This document shows, piece by piece, positions 12,600 through 27,032 of a stretch of DNA of 64,000 nucleotides (the first letter of the stretch is position 1; each line of letters starts with the position of its first letter). The stretch is from Sinohyriopsis cumingii (lineage: Eukaryota > Mollusca > Bivalvia > Unionida > Unionidae), in assembly GCA_028554795.2 (NCBI GenBank), contig CM068825.1:90702951-90766950 (forward strand). Reading direction: 5' to 3'. The notes beneath the pieces are model-generated. The model had not been told where the DNA came from. It saw nothing but the letters and a program-made list of their open reading frames with translations, and did no database searches. Position numbers and translations under genes: made by a program.

Positions 12600-14210
12600 T
12601 CTGTGAAATAAATCAGTCATCTAGATAATTGATTTTTATAAACTGTGGATTTAAATCTTTAGAAGGCTGTCCCAATAATAAATGTCCTACTGTGTGTATC
12701 TAGATAATTGAATTTTATAAACTGTGGATTTAAATCTTTAGAAGCATGTCCCAATAATAACTGTCCTACTGTATGCATCTAGATAATTGATTTTTTATAA
12801 ACTGTGGATTTAAATCTTTAGAAGGATGTCCCAATAATAAGTGTTCTACTGTATGTATCTACATAACTGGTTTTTATAAACTGTGGATTTAAATCTTTAG
12901 AAGGATGTCCCAATAATAAGTGTTCTACTGTATGTATCTACATAACTGGTTTTTATAAACTGTGGATTTGGGGCCCCGAGTGGCCGAGTGGTCTAAAGCG
13001 CTCTCCGTTACGGATCACTGCCATCTCACCTCTGTCTGCGTGAGTTCGAGTCTTGGATTCGGCTAATGTGGGTATGTGAGAAAGCCTGCCAGTAGCTTCT
13101 CGTGGGTCGGTGGTTCTTTCCGGGGTTTTCCCGGGTTCTTCCTCCACCATTAATACTGGCCGCCATGTATAGCCAATCGCGTGCTGAAAAATGGCGTTAA
13201 GCCCTACAACAACAAAAAAAATAAACTGTGGATTTAAATCTTTAGAAGGCTGTCCCAATAATAAGTGTTCTACTGTATGTATCTACATAACTGGTTTTTA
13301 TAAACTGTGGATTTAAATCTTTAGAAGGATGTCCCAATAATAAGTGTTCTACTGTATGTATCTACATAACTGGTTTTTATAAACTGTGGATTTAAATCTT
13401 TAGAAGGCTGTCCCAATAATAAGTGTTCTACTGTATGTATCTACATAACTGGTTTTTATAAACTGTGGGTTTAAATCTTTAGAAGGCTGTCCCAATAATA
13501 AGTGTTCTACTGTATGTATCTACATAACTGGTTTTTATAAACTGTGGGTTTAAATCTTTAGAAGGATGTCCCAATAATAAGTGTTCTACTGTATGTATCT
13601 ACATAACTGGTTTTTATAAACTGTGGATTTAAATCTTTAGAAGGCTGTCCCAATAATAAGTCCTACTGTATGTATCTAGATAACTGATTTTTATAAACTG
13701 TGGATTTAAATCTTTAGAAGGATGTCCCAATAATAAGTCCTACTGTATGTATCTAGATAACTGATTTTTATAAACTGTGGATTTAAATCTTTAGAAGGCT
13801 GTCCCAGTAATAAGTCCTACTGTATGTATCTAGATAAATGATTTTTATAAACTGTGGATTTAAATCTTTAGAAGGATGTCCCAATAATAAGTCCTACTGT
13901 ATGTATCTAGATAAATGATTTTTATAAACTGTGGATTTAAATCTTTAGAAGGCTGTCCCAATAATAAGTGTCCTACTGTATGTATCTAGATAAATGATTT
14001 TTAAAAACTGTGGATTTAAATCTTTAGAAGGCTGTCCCAATAATAAGTCCTACTGTATGTATCTAGATAAATGATTTTTTATAAACTGTGGATTTAAATC
14101 TTTAGAAGCTGTCCCAATAATAAGTGTCCTACTGTATGTATCTAGACAATTGATTTTTATAAACTGTGGATTTATATCTTTAGAAGGCTGTCCCAATAAT
14201 AAGTCCTACT
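12600..14210 (+). repeat. 79-bp satellite array (~17 units), interrupted by a SINE
   Basis: Units of 77-80 bp contain TAAATCTTTAGAAGG(C/A)TGTCCC, AATAATAAGTGTTCTACTG, TATGTATCTA and TTTTTATAAACTGTGGA. Seventeen copies of the TAAATCTTTAGAAG landmark are visible. Left and central units have AAGTGTTCTACTG; many right-hand units are 2 bp shorter (AAGTCCTACTG), so the array contains two variant blocks. It lies in KIZ intron 3. Confidence 0.9.
12970..13220 (+). mobile_element. tRNA-headed SINE, family 1, young copy
   Basis: A 251-bp SINE inserted in a satellite unit. It has a perfect 15-bp target duplication (ATAAACTGTGGATTT at 12955-12969 and 13221-13235). Pol III A-box (GAGTGGCCGAGTGG) and B-box (GAGTTCGAGTC) are intact. 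The body has TTTCCGGGGTTTTCCCGGG, and the tail is CAACAACAAAAAAAA. The satellite unit it split is of the common type, so insertion came after array expansion. Confidence 0.9.
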
Positions 14211-15102
14211 TTGGCTTTATCCCTAAACAATTGAAATTTGAACCAGATCTAGTTTTTGAGAGCCAAAGACAAGACAATGACCTTGCCTCCCCCACAGAAA
14301 ATCAATGAGATCTTACCACTGTGAGGTATACAGTCCAAAATATAACTATTTTTACATTTATTGGTACAACTCTATTTCTGTATCAGGTCCATGAGCTGAT
14401 GTATGTAGGTAACAGAAGAAGGATGTTTCAAAAATGGTCTTTAGGAAATTATGTTAGAACAACCAAAAAAAAGCTTGGAAACAGTAAATATTTGGATAAT
14501 TCAGGGTTCCTGACACAAATTTAAACAAAGATTCCATACCTTTTCCAGACCAAAAAATAAATTTCATGATGTCCTGAACTGCTCCAAATCCATGAACCAA
14601 AACTACTCCCAAACACAAAAGAGCAGTCACGTTAAAGGTTTCTGAATAAGGTGGTTATAATAATGAAAATTTAGGATTTTTTCTTTACTTTTTAGTACTT
14701 TTTCAATACTTCCAGACATTTTCAAGATCTGGAAAAGCATTTTTCACATTTTAGACCTTTTTCAGAATTCCAGACCAATGTGGGAACCCTATGTATTAAA
14801 GCAGTCTTTTTCCAGAGAAAATGTTTATCTAAGAAGTTAAGTTCCAACTGCAGGCCTGCAAGCCAAATGTGGCCTGCACTCATACATAAAGTCAGTTGCA
14901 TAATTATAGTATAATTACTATGATATGAACAGCCCAAGAACTTAACATTATTGGTCCATGTGACCTACGGTGTTGAAATGTTCGGCCACACTTATTTAAG
15001 GTGTTGTTTGTTTCGGTCCTGTGCCTTAAAAATGAAATACCAATGACTAATATCACATCTACAAAATTCTGTAACATTTAATAAAGATATAGAATCATTT
15101 AC

Positions 15103-15265
15103 TTTCAGCATTCTGAGATGTTCTGTATGGGCTGACAGATTTCTCAAGCTGGAGTTAATTCGATCTAGGTCATTCAACAGACTTGCATTTCTCTGCTTAC
15201 TTCTCCTCTCATTCTCACAAATCTTTCGCCAGTATGCCTGTAATTTGGCTCGACGTAGCTTAGCT
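15103..15265 (-). CDS. KIZ: Kizuna (KIZ) exon 3
   Basis: A 163-nt exon with acceptor TTTTTCAG and donor GTAAAT, ending in phase 0. It encodes a highly charged coiled-coil segment starting LAKLRRAKLQAYWRKICENE and ending AHTEHLRMLK. It matches the most conserved Kizuna block (KLKYxKLKxYLKEICExEK...NTEKLQxLK) at most hydrophobic and charged positions. This exon carries most of the identification. Confidence 0.85.
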
Positions 15266-16101
15266 CTGAAAAAGAGAAGATAATAACCAGAGGTATGGCT
15301 TACCCCAGAATTCTAAATACATATACTTTAAATATGATTCAGTATTTCCATACCATTTCCAGAAAAAATTTAACATTCCCACATTCAATTTGATGACTTT
15401 TTATATGTGAGACCAACTTCTGAAGCCCTACAGAAGCATTGAGGCAATGAACACAACAGTCATTGTTCATCTTCGAAAAATGTGAATTGAAGAAAAATAT
15501 AATAAATAGGTCATGCCAATGTAGTGAAAAGCAGATATTTTCCATTAATAAAGTGATGTCTGCAAACAACTTCAGGAAACAGATACATTAAAGTCCCAGA
15601 ATCAACAAATTCTGTGCCCTTCTATGAATGATCCGAATTGCCTGCTATTTCAACTGTCGACCCCATAAACCTTTTAAATAATCATTTTTTTATGACTGTT
15701 TGTAAATTTCTTCCTTTATTTCATAAAAAAGACTTGCAAAATAAACTAACAGGATAAATCAATGTAAAAATGAAACCTGTGAATTACAATATTCACTTTC
15801 CAAATACTCTGACATGTTTAAGTGCAACACAAATAAAACACACTCATCAGGGACAGACCTGGGCTGATTGTAATCAGTAACTGTAATCATCTGTAATTGA
15901 TTACTGTTTTTAAGTCATCACATGTAAACTGTAATCAGACATTTTGTTTTTATAAACACAAGTAATTGTAACTTAATCAGTTACAGCAAAAATAAAAATA
16001 TTCTGAAATGAGATAAGTTAATGATTACAACATGATGCCATTTTTGTGCAAACATAGTGCTGGAATTTTAAATTTTATAATATTGAGCATTTGAGTGTGA
16101 A

Positions 16102-16220
<119 letters not shown>

Positions 16221-18959
16221 TAGTAGTCTGCAGTATTTTTAGTATTTGTGTATGTACTTGTATTCTTGTATTACTTTAGAATAAACAGGCATTAGGCAAA
16301 TGGCAGATGATACACCCTTCTCACGACCTTTTCCCAACTGATTTTGCTGACCCTATATTTGAGCCAAAGACTTGACCATTGTATGATAAGATGGGGACCT
16401 GTATGACTGAATTCATGAAACAATGTGAAATCGAGATAACATGCTAAACTTTAATTAAAATTATCTGCACTGAGTAAAAAGTTATATGTGTACATGGATT
16501 GAGGTCACATATTTATATTTTCAACTGCTATGTCTTTGAGGTTGTGGCTATGGTATGTGACAAACTGTCCAGTCATAATAAATAAATGGTTAAAGCTTCA
16601 TTGAAATTTATTCACAGAATAACATTTTCCCTCTACAGGACCTTGACCTATAGGCAGGGCTGTGGCTGTGGTATGCAATACACCATACATTATATATAAT
16701 AACCTAACATTTCATTCAAATATTTACAGTGGTTCAAATGTTATACTTATGACAAGGACACAAGTCACATATGTACATTTTCCTTTCTTGTGACCTTGAC
16801 CTTGAGCCGAGAGTGTGACCATGGTATGTAACTCACCAATAAATCATGATGCATGTAGAAGTTTAATTTTTTTCAAATTCAAACTATTACAAAGTTATGG
16901 TCAGGACAAGTAAATTTTAATGGCTGGACAGACAAAGTCATAATAAAATACACTTGACTCAAGACAGGCATAAATAAAAAACACAATGCTTTTCACATGT
17001 TTAATACAGACTGAAATATTTTTGTGATTTTCTAGAAGAACATAATTAAAAGTAATCTCAATGAAACTAATTACTTTATAATAAAAAAAGTAAAGTAATT
17101 TAATTAATTCTTGGCCTAATAGTAACTAATTATAAGTATAATCAAAATTTTGAACAATAAGTGCAATTTTTTCATTTAGCTAAAATTAGGTAATTAGCAA
17201 TAATAGTAACTAAATATAAGCGTAATCAAAATTTTTTAAAGTAATTGCAATTTTGTTCATTTAGCTAGAATTAGGTAATTAGTATACCCCTACATATCTC
17301 CATACTTACAAGCTATGTCACTAAGTATATGACCTGACCAATGTTTCAATACTATAAATGCATATTGGTCTTTTCCTGCCCTGTTAGTATATGTATAGTC
17401 ATGAAGTGGGGATAGTTTCCAAGTTATGAGTCAATCGTAAGTCCCATACTCCAGGACCTGTGTTGGATGTAAAAGTGCATTTATCTCCCAATGCCCATTA
17501 AATGTGTAATGGCTGTAGGGTGGGGATCAAAATTTTCCAAGCAATGACCCATTGGCATATCCCCAAACCAAAGACATAACCAAGGTCTGTATTAAATATA
17601 CCAGGTATTTTTTTGTTCTATCTCTTCATGTCCTTCAAACCTTTATTTGGTTGTAGTGATCTTAGCAGTTTCCAGTTAATGACCCATGGCAACATTCCAC
17701 ATCATTGGGGCAAAACCCATTCACTATGTTAAAGCACTGGCCATGATGATGATACAAGGAATGCTTGGATATGCATTGACAATATGATTTTTTTTTAGAT
17801 TTTTGTTTTGAACTCCCAAACCAACCAAGGGTTCATTTAAAACCTTTTAAACTATGATATACATATATACACATCACCCATTATCATATTCCAAAGTTTA
17901 AAGTCAGTATCTGCAATGGTGTAAAAGGAAAACCATGGTTTATTATGTAAACATTTATCAAGGCAAATAATTCTCTAGAAAAACCAATGTCTTATGATAA
18001 GTATGGGCAATCAATGTTTTACTGTATTCAGCAAATGCGTAAGTAGGTTATAAATGTAAGATTACTATGTATTAGCCTGTCTGGATATATGAATTATTTT
18101 TATTGTCAGAAATAAAACAATTTAGGTCATATCCATACTAACACTACAAGAAAACATTCAGTACTTTTTAAAAATTTTGAATACAGTGAAACCTGTTCAT
18201 AAAGAACAATTAAAAAAACATGATAATGTGTCCTTTGTATTTATAAAGAAGCTATAAATATTATTCTATTACTTTATCAACATGAGTCGGAAGATATCAC
18301 AGTATATAAAACAGAGATTCTATTATGCAAGTTTTGCTTGTCAACCTACAAATTGACCAAAATAAAGAATCATTATCAGAATGTGGCAGATTCTGTTGAA
18401 AATAGGTTGTAAGTAAAACATGCATGAAATACTTCCTCCCTCTTCCTAACTCACAAACAACATTGGCTGCAACATAATTGATAGTCATATGATAGCAAGG
18501 GCGACTAAAAGAAGAGGAATGTAAATAGGTAATCATATGCATAGACATTTCTAAACATTCAGTTATGACTTGTATATTTTATAATACATATATTTTGCTC
18601 ATTGATTTAAAATTTAATGCCCAATTTGTTACAATGCATCTCAAAAATCTATTGCATGAATAGTTTTAAATTGTGCATATTTTTTCCTTGAAACAAATTC
18701 AATAATCTTCAGCAATATCACCAAAACAGATGATTCAGTTTAATAATAACTAATGTGCCTTATGATTTCTCTGATTATTTTTTTCTCCTAAATAACTATT
18801 ATGAGACTGCCATTAATAATCTAATTCATTTAGTTTTCAATTTTGCCTTTCAATCATAATTTAAAGGAATGCACAGAGAAAAGGACAGACAGAGGTAGAT
18901 GTATATAAATTATGGATACGTAAAAGAGTAGACATAATATTTAAATGAATATTTAAGGT

Positions 18960-19600
18960 AGGAAACATTATTAGGTCTTTAAGTTTGTTCTTGCAGTCGA
19001 AATAAGTGAGTTTTGAGAGCACCCTTGAATGTGATCACTGTGTCTTTGTGTCTAAGTTCAGTGGGCAATTCATTCCATGTTGCTAAGGCCCTGGTATGCA
19101 AAAGAACGCTGTCCATATGACTTTGTTTTCATAGTGGGAATAATGAGTATAATACTGTCAGAAGAGGAGCGTACGTATCTTGATGGTGTGTACACATGAG
19201 TGAGGTCGGATAGGTATGTTGGACTAGAGTTCAGCAGTGAAACGTAGCACAGAGAACAAATCTTGTGTTTGATTCTGGATTGAATGGATAGCCAGTGCAG
19301 GGTACAGAGCAGCAGAGAGGTGTGCTCTGGTCGTGGTACTCTAAGTATGATCCAAGCAGCTGTGTTTTGAACTTTTTGAAGTTTCTGGAGTAGATATTGA
19401 GATGAACCAGACAGAATTGAGTTACAATAGTCCAGTCTTGAAAGTACTGATGAACACACAAGTGTTTTAGTGGCATCAACTGAAAGATATTTGCGAATTT
19501 AATGTTGGTGTTGCTGATATTTATTGTTTGAGGTAAAGGATGTAAATGAGAAAGCCTTTGTGTTGTAATCTGAATGGCCTCAGTTTTATCATCATTCATC
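18960..19600 (-). pseudogene. 3' fragment of CR1/L2-like LINE reverse transcriptase
   Basis: Minus-strand frames (broken around 19450) encode the C-terminal end of a non-LTR RT: INISNTNIKFA, then SRLDYCNSILSGSSQYLLQK, KVQNTAAWIIL, LHWLSIQSRIKHKI, YLSDL and SSSDS, ending with FKGALKTHLFRLQ-like sequence near 18990. RLDYCNSL...LQ+VQN.AA.LI is diagnostic of this LINE group. The upstream palm domain is absent, a typical 5'-truncated copy. Confidence 0.8.
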
Positions 19601-22079
19601 TGCAGCTAGTATGATACATAATGATACATGTATCTTAACAGTAGTGGGCATATCATATTTACATTAATTATACTGGCCCCAAATTAAAAGATAAAATAAA
19701 AATATGAATTTTCACTTGATGAGACTTCATTAATTGGTTGATATGATTTCTTCGTAAAATCTGACAATTATTCATGATGAATCAACATTTCCACATACCA
19801 ACCACTGTTTTTTGACAATAAAATAATCAATATATAGAGATTTCATTTACCTGTTATGATTGACATTTTTTTTATGTTAAGAAAATGGGAGCCTAATTTT
19901 GCCTTTCTATTGGAAAAAAAGGATCCTAACCTGACTGCATGCTATAAGGGAGTTTGCCAATTGTCTGGGTCTATTAAAAGAAGGGGGCAGTATATAAAGA
20001 TGACAAGAGCTTTGGGATACTGCATCTGGTAGACAAATAAAAAGCCCAAATGAAAGACATGCAGAGACTTCAGTGCCCTCCCTTTGGCCATTTACCATCA
20101 TGGTTCTGAAACATCATTTTGGCCCATGATGCTTTTAAAGCTGCCAATATGCTATGCATCATGCCAATACACTTTTATGTTTCCTGCTAAACTTTAAAAA
20201 TAATTGTTAAATAGCCACTGTCAATAAAATGCAAAATTATGAAGTGCCTGATTAGCCCCATGCTGACCTGACTGAGAGGATTGGCTGCAAGGTTTGAAGA
20301 TTCCTATTCAGAGAGCAGGATTTCTCCCATGAAACCTTGTGAATTATTATTTTATTTAAATCTGAATTATTTAGCCAAAATTAAGCAACAAGTGTCAATA
20401 ATGTCTACAGCAGGTAAATAAAATACTTTAAACTTTTGAACAATATTTTGCTGTCTGGCATTGAAGAAATTAAACCAGAACACAGTGATATATTGTTCTA
20501 AAATGGAAAGAAATAGGTGTTATACTATTTATTCTGTCATTATTATTTAAAAACACATCACCATCTTGACCCTTTGAGAATTCATCCTTGATAGTTCACT
20601 TGATTATAGATAAGGTAAGTTTGCATATTTTCTATCTTACATCCAATATGATACTTTCTATTAAATTTTGTTTTTTTTTGTTCAAAGTGTCAAAGGTCCT
20701 ATTCAACCATGAAATGTATGCTGAACTACTTTGTAATCATCAACAAAGTAGGATTTTGCATTAAGGACTATACTGTAGCAGTAAATAGAGACATTATGGG
20801 GAAGTGATGAAAAGACACTATCATTTGAATTCAAATATTGTCATTCTGGAATGAAAAAATTACACAAACTCACTGAAATAAAGAATACTTTCTTGTATAT
20901 TTCATTAATTTTTTTACTTTAATGATAATGCATGTTTTCAAAAACATTTTGTGACACTACCATGCAGTTACCTTGATGCAATTTTTTTTAAATCATTGAG
21001 AACACTACAAGTGATCTATAATATCTTTTCCTTCTCTGCTACATTTTATGTAATAGTGATTATCAAGTAAAAAGATAAGGCAAATGAAAATCCCAAAACC
21101 CAATACACTCTGACCAAACTGACTTAGCAGGAAGAAACACACCTGTCTACCACCACCCCACACAGTGCTTGTTTCAAAAACCCTAGTCAGTGTGGAAGAA
21201 AAGTGCATGGAAAAAGTATCTGCATAAAATCATAACAGATTTGAATATACATTGGTGTCAATTACTTATGTGCATCCTCCCCCATTCACATCAAAGTGAG
21301 GAACATTACAATGTTTTTCTTCTGTTCAGTTCAGGACTTAATTTCAACTGATCTTCCTCTGGTAATAAAGGCATCCTGGCCACAGATGTGATTTTATATC
21401 TCTCCATGAAATATCTTTTCATCTACCTAAATAAAAATATACTCCACTATGAACTTTTGAAATTACTGCACAGTATCAAAAAGGAATACAGAAGAAATAC
21501 TATACTATTACATATATATGAAACCAATACTTCCATACTGTAAAAGAAAATGAAATTCCATATGATTTTCAATGTGGCAAAAGAGTTACATGCTTGTCAT
21601 CTACAGGGTATAATCAAATAGTTTTCTGCCAATAACGTCTTGAAGCATAGCCAGGAATCAGGCAAACATATCATACAAGCAACATCATACACTTTCTGCA
21701 AACAATAAGCAGAAAAATGGAAAAGAAACTGCATTATAGTGAACTGCAAAAATCATGAAAACCATGCTTAATATGCTTGTATAATATTTAAATTATACTG
21801 AATTTCAAACATTTTGTAAACAAAATTAGGTGCCACTTTCAACATTTGCAATCAAATACTACAAACAAACAAGACTTCCTCTGGAAACCAATATCTACTG
21901 GGCGAAAGACTTTCCAGGAATCTAAGATAAGACTGTTTCTTCTTTTTACTGAAATCATTTATCTGATATTCATGAGAAACTCCAAAATACTAAATTTGGT
22001 TATAAAACTATTTTCTTACATGTTGGAGTTAACATATATACAAGACATGTAAGTGCAGACCACATTTCTTTCTCATGAC

Positions 22080-22396
22080 TGCTCCAGTGGCCTAGTGGTT
22101 AGAGAGTCTGCCTTGGATGCAGGAGGTCGTGGGTTCAAACCCCCAACCAAGTCATATCAAGGACTTATAAAAATGGTCATAACAGCTACCTTGCTAGGTG
22201 CTCAGCATTAAGAGATTAGTGTTAGGACTGGTTGGCCTGGTGTCAGGATAATGTGACTGGGTGGGACATCATGCTACACACCTGCGGCATGATGCCCCAG
22301 TGCTAGACATCAGTATAAACTGCCACACTGCAGACATCAACATGATATGACTGCAAAATTGTTGAAGCTATGTTAGAAATCCAAAATACACACACA
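22080..22396 (+). mobile_element. tRNA-headed SINE, family 2
   Basis: A 317-bp element with a perfect 14-bp target duplication (TTCTTTCTCATGAC at 22066-22079 and 22397-22410). The head has A-box TGGCCTAGTGGTTAGAGAG and B-box GGTTCAAACCC. The body has AAGTCATATCAAGGACTTATAAAAATGG and a GGGTGGGACATCATGC...GCGGCATGATGCC segment. The tail is ACACACACA. A relative begins at 58309. Confidence 0.88.
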
Positions 22397-25300
22397 TTCT
22401 TTCTCATGACCATTGACCTTGAACTTGATATCATGAATAGAAAATCATCCAGTTTGTCTAACACAGTGTCAAGGTATACTGATGTGCTATGTTGTTAAAT
22501 CTATAATTAATATGTTGTGGAAAAACAACAAAGTTATTTAAGTGGCACTATTCAATATGTTCATCAGAGATATCAGCAAAATGGACTTTATAAAATTCCA
22601 TTCATACTTGTGCTATCAGTGCTCACATGCAACTACAGCCAAAAACCTGAGTCAGGGCTTTTGACTTTAAAATCGGAGAGCTGACTGTCAACTTATTCAC
22701 TGACATGAAATAAAATACAAGTCACTGTGTTCACAAGTGTAATGAAGTACAAAAATGCTAGCAATAATCTGACATGATTCCAAGGTCAATGACAAGTGGT
22801 TTTCAAATTCCTACACGACAGAGCACATATTTTGGTGGTCCAATCTGCACCCTATTCATTCAGAACCAATTAAATAATGCAAGAAGTGATTCAATAACTC
22901 CATGTCAATGCCATCATTCACACAAAAGTCACAGTGATATCAAGATTTTCAAGATGGCTACTAAGATGCCATGTTGGAGTTCCTATGAACACCATTTTTC
23001 TTCAGAAAAACAGCCATTCAGGAAAAGCAAGGGTAGAAAAATCTATTTTTATGGTAGCCCAGGACAACTAAACATTAATGCCAAACAACCATCTCCACCA
23101 ATGTGAAAGCCAAGTCAGGCAAAGATAAAATATAAAACAAATATCATCCTAAATATTATTAAGGATTTTTATACATTTTCCAGCAGCAAGCATTTGATCA
23201 CTGAATTGTAAAACTGTGATAGGATGCCCAAAATATAGCTGCACAATTCTGCACAAGAGTGATGAGTGATTACTGTTGGTAAATGCCCACACTAATCTTC
23301 ATGTGTCTGATACTCCAGTAATCACAGTGCACAATATAAGCCCCTTTGGGAAAGCCTCAAGGAAACTCAGAAATGTTTGTCTTTTCTCAACACACCATCA
23401 TATGGTAATGGTTTCTTAAATCTTTAGCTTGACACACTGAATGATCATGATCTTGTGCATGTATTACACTTTTGGTCTGTTGAAGAAATTAGCACATGCT
23501 GTAGAGCATGTGACAGTTGCTCCTGTTGGCTAACTTTAGCCAAAGGAATATGGGAAACTTAAACAATCAAACCAATCACAATTGTTGTTGCATACTATAT
23601 TTGCTTGAGATGTTATGGCTAAAAGAATTCCCACAATGAAAGTTAGTTCACCAACAGTTCAGAAACAAGATTAATAGTGTTGGATTAATAATAACATGAA
23701 CCATAATGAAGTCCATTTGGACAGACATTACAAAATGGGTAAGTTTATGATTATGGGTGGCCAACTACTAGAAAACTGCTACTCAACAAGATACCATCAA
23801 AGAAAGGAAATTGTTCAATTAATTTTTAATTGCTGAACAGATTAAATATGCATGTAAACTTGTGTGACACTTTCCATTAGCACAGCTGACTGAGTTACAA
23901 GTATTGTGTGCAATTAGGTCCATATATGACAAAAGTTGGTGAAATATTACAGTAATTTACTTGGCAACCAGACAAATCTACTGACATGTTTTCAAAGCAA
24001 GTTGCCCAGAGACAACCATGGATTTTCAAAGTTTTCTACCCCTGTAAATATTTTCAGGATAACCATCAAGGCAGTCATTTCAGAGGTTAGACCAACACAA
24101 CATATGAATAACAAAACACATGCATTGCAAGAAAGGTGGGATTTTTTAATGCTGGTACTGATATCCATTTCAAAAAAGTAGCTATAATGAGATTCGTCAA
24201 ATTTTCTTTGGTCACAATTGCATCATTTTCATTTCAGCTACATATAGTGAAAAGTGTCTGAGTGAAAACTCATTGTTGATATGATAATCCCTTCAAAAGC
24301 AGTAATGATAAGATTTTCAATAAGGCCACCATTGACCAGCACCATTTTATATTTAGGATCAACATAACATCATAAAAAGTCTTTTAATTGTTAAGACTCT
24401 AGGTTTAAACTATGTAATGATTAAAAGTGAAACTAACAAGTTCAGTAAAATCAGTGAATAATTTATTTATCTAAGTTACAAAGTGACAACTTAAGAATCA
24501 CTTACAGCATCATGAATTAAATCCCAAATAATCCTAAATGTCTTATCACAAGTCTGAAAGTACAGAATGTACTAAATGAACTCCAATAGTCTTGAATGTC
24601 TTGATGTACCACAATAAAAAAAATTCCAGAATGTCTTTGAATGAATTCTCAATAATCCCAAAGTAGTGTTTTAGTCCAAACAGTCAAAAAGCACATTGTA
24701 ATTCCAATGAATAATTTTTTTAAAAATTGTTCCAGACTTATATCTGAACACAACTATAAATGTTGATCATATATTCCTAAAGACTGATCTGAAACAGGAA
24801 TGAATAATTGTTTACCAAGTCCCCTTTATATACATATCCACCTGACCTAACTCATAATAGACTGTTCTGTAAAACAAATCATTTCAATGGAAATTTCCAC
24901 ATGCCCTTAAACTCAAATTAAAATAAACATCTTGTTACTACTTAAAACATGACAAAAGTCAGGTAGGCATTAACTCTATTCACAACCCTCAATTAAAATC
25001 ATGAAAAAGTCAGATACATGGTATCAATACACAAAACATAAAAAGAAACACTTCACCAAGACCATCTCTCTCTGAGGAGCAGCAATAACTAGATTTTCAA
25101 GATAACAAGCACAGTGGATTTTGGATGTCCAAGGGACACCATTTCATTTGGCACCAACAAAACATCATAGGAAGTCTTGTACTGAAAATCCCATGTCAGC
25201 ATGACCATTCTTTCAGAAGGAGTAGTGACAACGAGGTTTCCAAGAAAGCCACCATGGAAGACATGCTGGAGGTCAGACTGGACACCAATTACCTAGGATC

Positions 25301-25796
25301 AACTAGACATCATATCAGACACCAGTTTCACTTAATATCAACTAAATGTATTAAGAAATCACCATATTTTCAGAACAAGTTGTGAAAACAACATTGTGAA
25401 GATTGGAACCATTTTAATTTAGGATCAACTAGACATCATAAGAAAACTTTGGTTAAAAACTTGTACTGCTATAACCATCACTCTGGAGAAGTAGCAACAA
25501 GACTTTTGGTGAAAACCCCATTTCAATATGACCTTCAATTCAGAAGGAATAGCAATAACATTGTTTTCAAGATGTCCATCACGGTGGCCATACTGGATGT
25601 ATTATCAGTGCATTTTTCATACATTATCAACTACACATCATAAAAAACTGTTGGTGAAAACCCCATGTTGCATGTAAATTTAGCTATATGTATGTAAAGA
25701 TTGATGACATAAAGGTATAGAAATAATAAAACAATGTTTCAAAATATATTCATTGCAATCTCAAAGATACAGTAAAGCACTGCAGAGTCAACTTAC

Positions 25797-25859
25797 AGAT
25801 TTTTATCTGATCTGAAATAAGCCTGAACCTGCTGTTCTAGTCTTTGCCTCAAGTCTTCA
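25797..25859 (-). CDS. KIZ: Kizuna (KIZ) exon 2
   Basis: A 63-nt exon with acceptor TTTCAG and donor GTAAGT, entered after two bases of a codon. It encodes SEDLRQRLEQQVQAYFRSDK and completes the conserved HDSE motif at the exon 1/2 junction. It belongs to the N-terminal coiled coil, with the SDK motif seen in vertebrate Kizuna. It is flanked by a 6.9-kb intron 1 and a 10.5-kb intron 2. Confidence 0.8.
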
Positions 25860-27032
25860 CTGAAAGAATGAGAAAAAAAGCAATTTATTTAAGCATGAAA
25901 AATCATAAAAGAAAAATTCAATTCTATATATTTTCATGGTTTTGAGGGAAGTTCTGACTGTTTCAAAAGACAAATCATTGTTAATTGATTTTTTTTACAT
26001 GTGTTTTGTAGCAACTATCAACTCCATTAAAACTGGTATCACAAGAAAAAGAATTCAATGAAAAATTACATATTCATTATTTTATGCACGACATATGACA
26101 GCTGCAGAGCCATATCATAAACTCACATGTCAAGGAACCAAACCGACACATGATCCATAGTAGTACCGACTGAAAGAAAATCTATGAAGGCAAAGAGAAA
26201 AGCAGCCATGCATCACATTGTTGTTTGGATCATTATCAATAGAAATAAACATTTATCTTGATCTGAGTCAAGGACATTGTGTTTATCATGTTCTTTATTA
26301 TAATTTTAGTAACAGAATCTTCTGGAGTGGAATTTTCCATTAAGTATTAGTCCTCTTTAGAAAATGCTCATTGTGACCTATGTCAAGTAGAGGTCTTTAT
26401 AATCTTATTTACTGGGAAAATGATTTATTCATGCTGTAAGATCTTGAAGCAGAATCATAGTTGTGTTGAATGTTTGATCTGGGCTAAAATTATTTAATTC
26501 AAATTATTCTTCTCTGGAAATACAAAGTGCTCTATAATATTCTTGGAAAGAGACATTAACTGGGAATTATAATGAATTCAAACAAGGAAACATTGGATTA
26601 TATTACTGTTATTCACAAAAGACTGTTGGCACATCATTACAATTCAGGTCATTGGTACATTAGTACCATAGAGACTACTGGCCATTACAAGCACATCTAC
26701 ATCTACAGAATTGGAAATTATCTGAAAAACCACTAAGTTGATTCAGAACTTTTTATTCATTAAGACTTGTGTTAGAAATGCTAGGATTATTTGGGATTTA
26801 ATTCACAACACTCTAGGTCATTTTTACATTTTCACTTTGTGTTCCATGGAGATAAACTATTTACTGAATATTACAACATTTATTGGTTTTCACTCTTTTC
26901 TATTACTTAGTTTACTACCATATTGTTGTGGTATCATAAAATGGCCTGGGATGAACTCTGTGCCAGTACACACTTTATGACAGTTGTGCTCACTTCTTCA
27001 AAGCTCTGTCCATTTTATATTAACATGTACAA

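Larger units (their letters stand above)
11579..15102 (-). other. KIZ intron 3
   Basis: A 3.5-kb intron, about two thirds of it tandem repeat (32-bp array, 79-bp satellite). A copy of the palindromic dispersed repeat lies at 12140-12290. The part from 14211 to 15102 shows nothing I can assign. Confidence 0.6.

Noticed and set aside
12970..13050. tRNA gene (Ser/Leu-like head)
   Set aside because: Same reason: SINE head with a 15-bp target duplication around the 251-bp element.
12600..14210. CRISPR-like array because of regular spacing
   Set aside because: The whole 79-bp unit is repeated, with no unique spacers, in a eukaryotic intron.
22080..22150. tRNA gene
   Set aside because: A- and B-boxes are present but the sequence cannot form a full cloverleaf and is followed by a SINE body, tail and target duplication.
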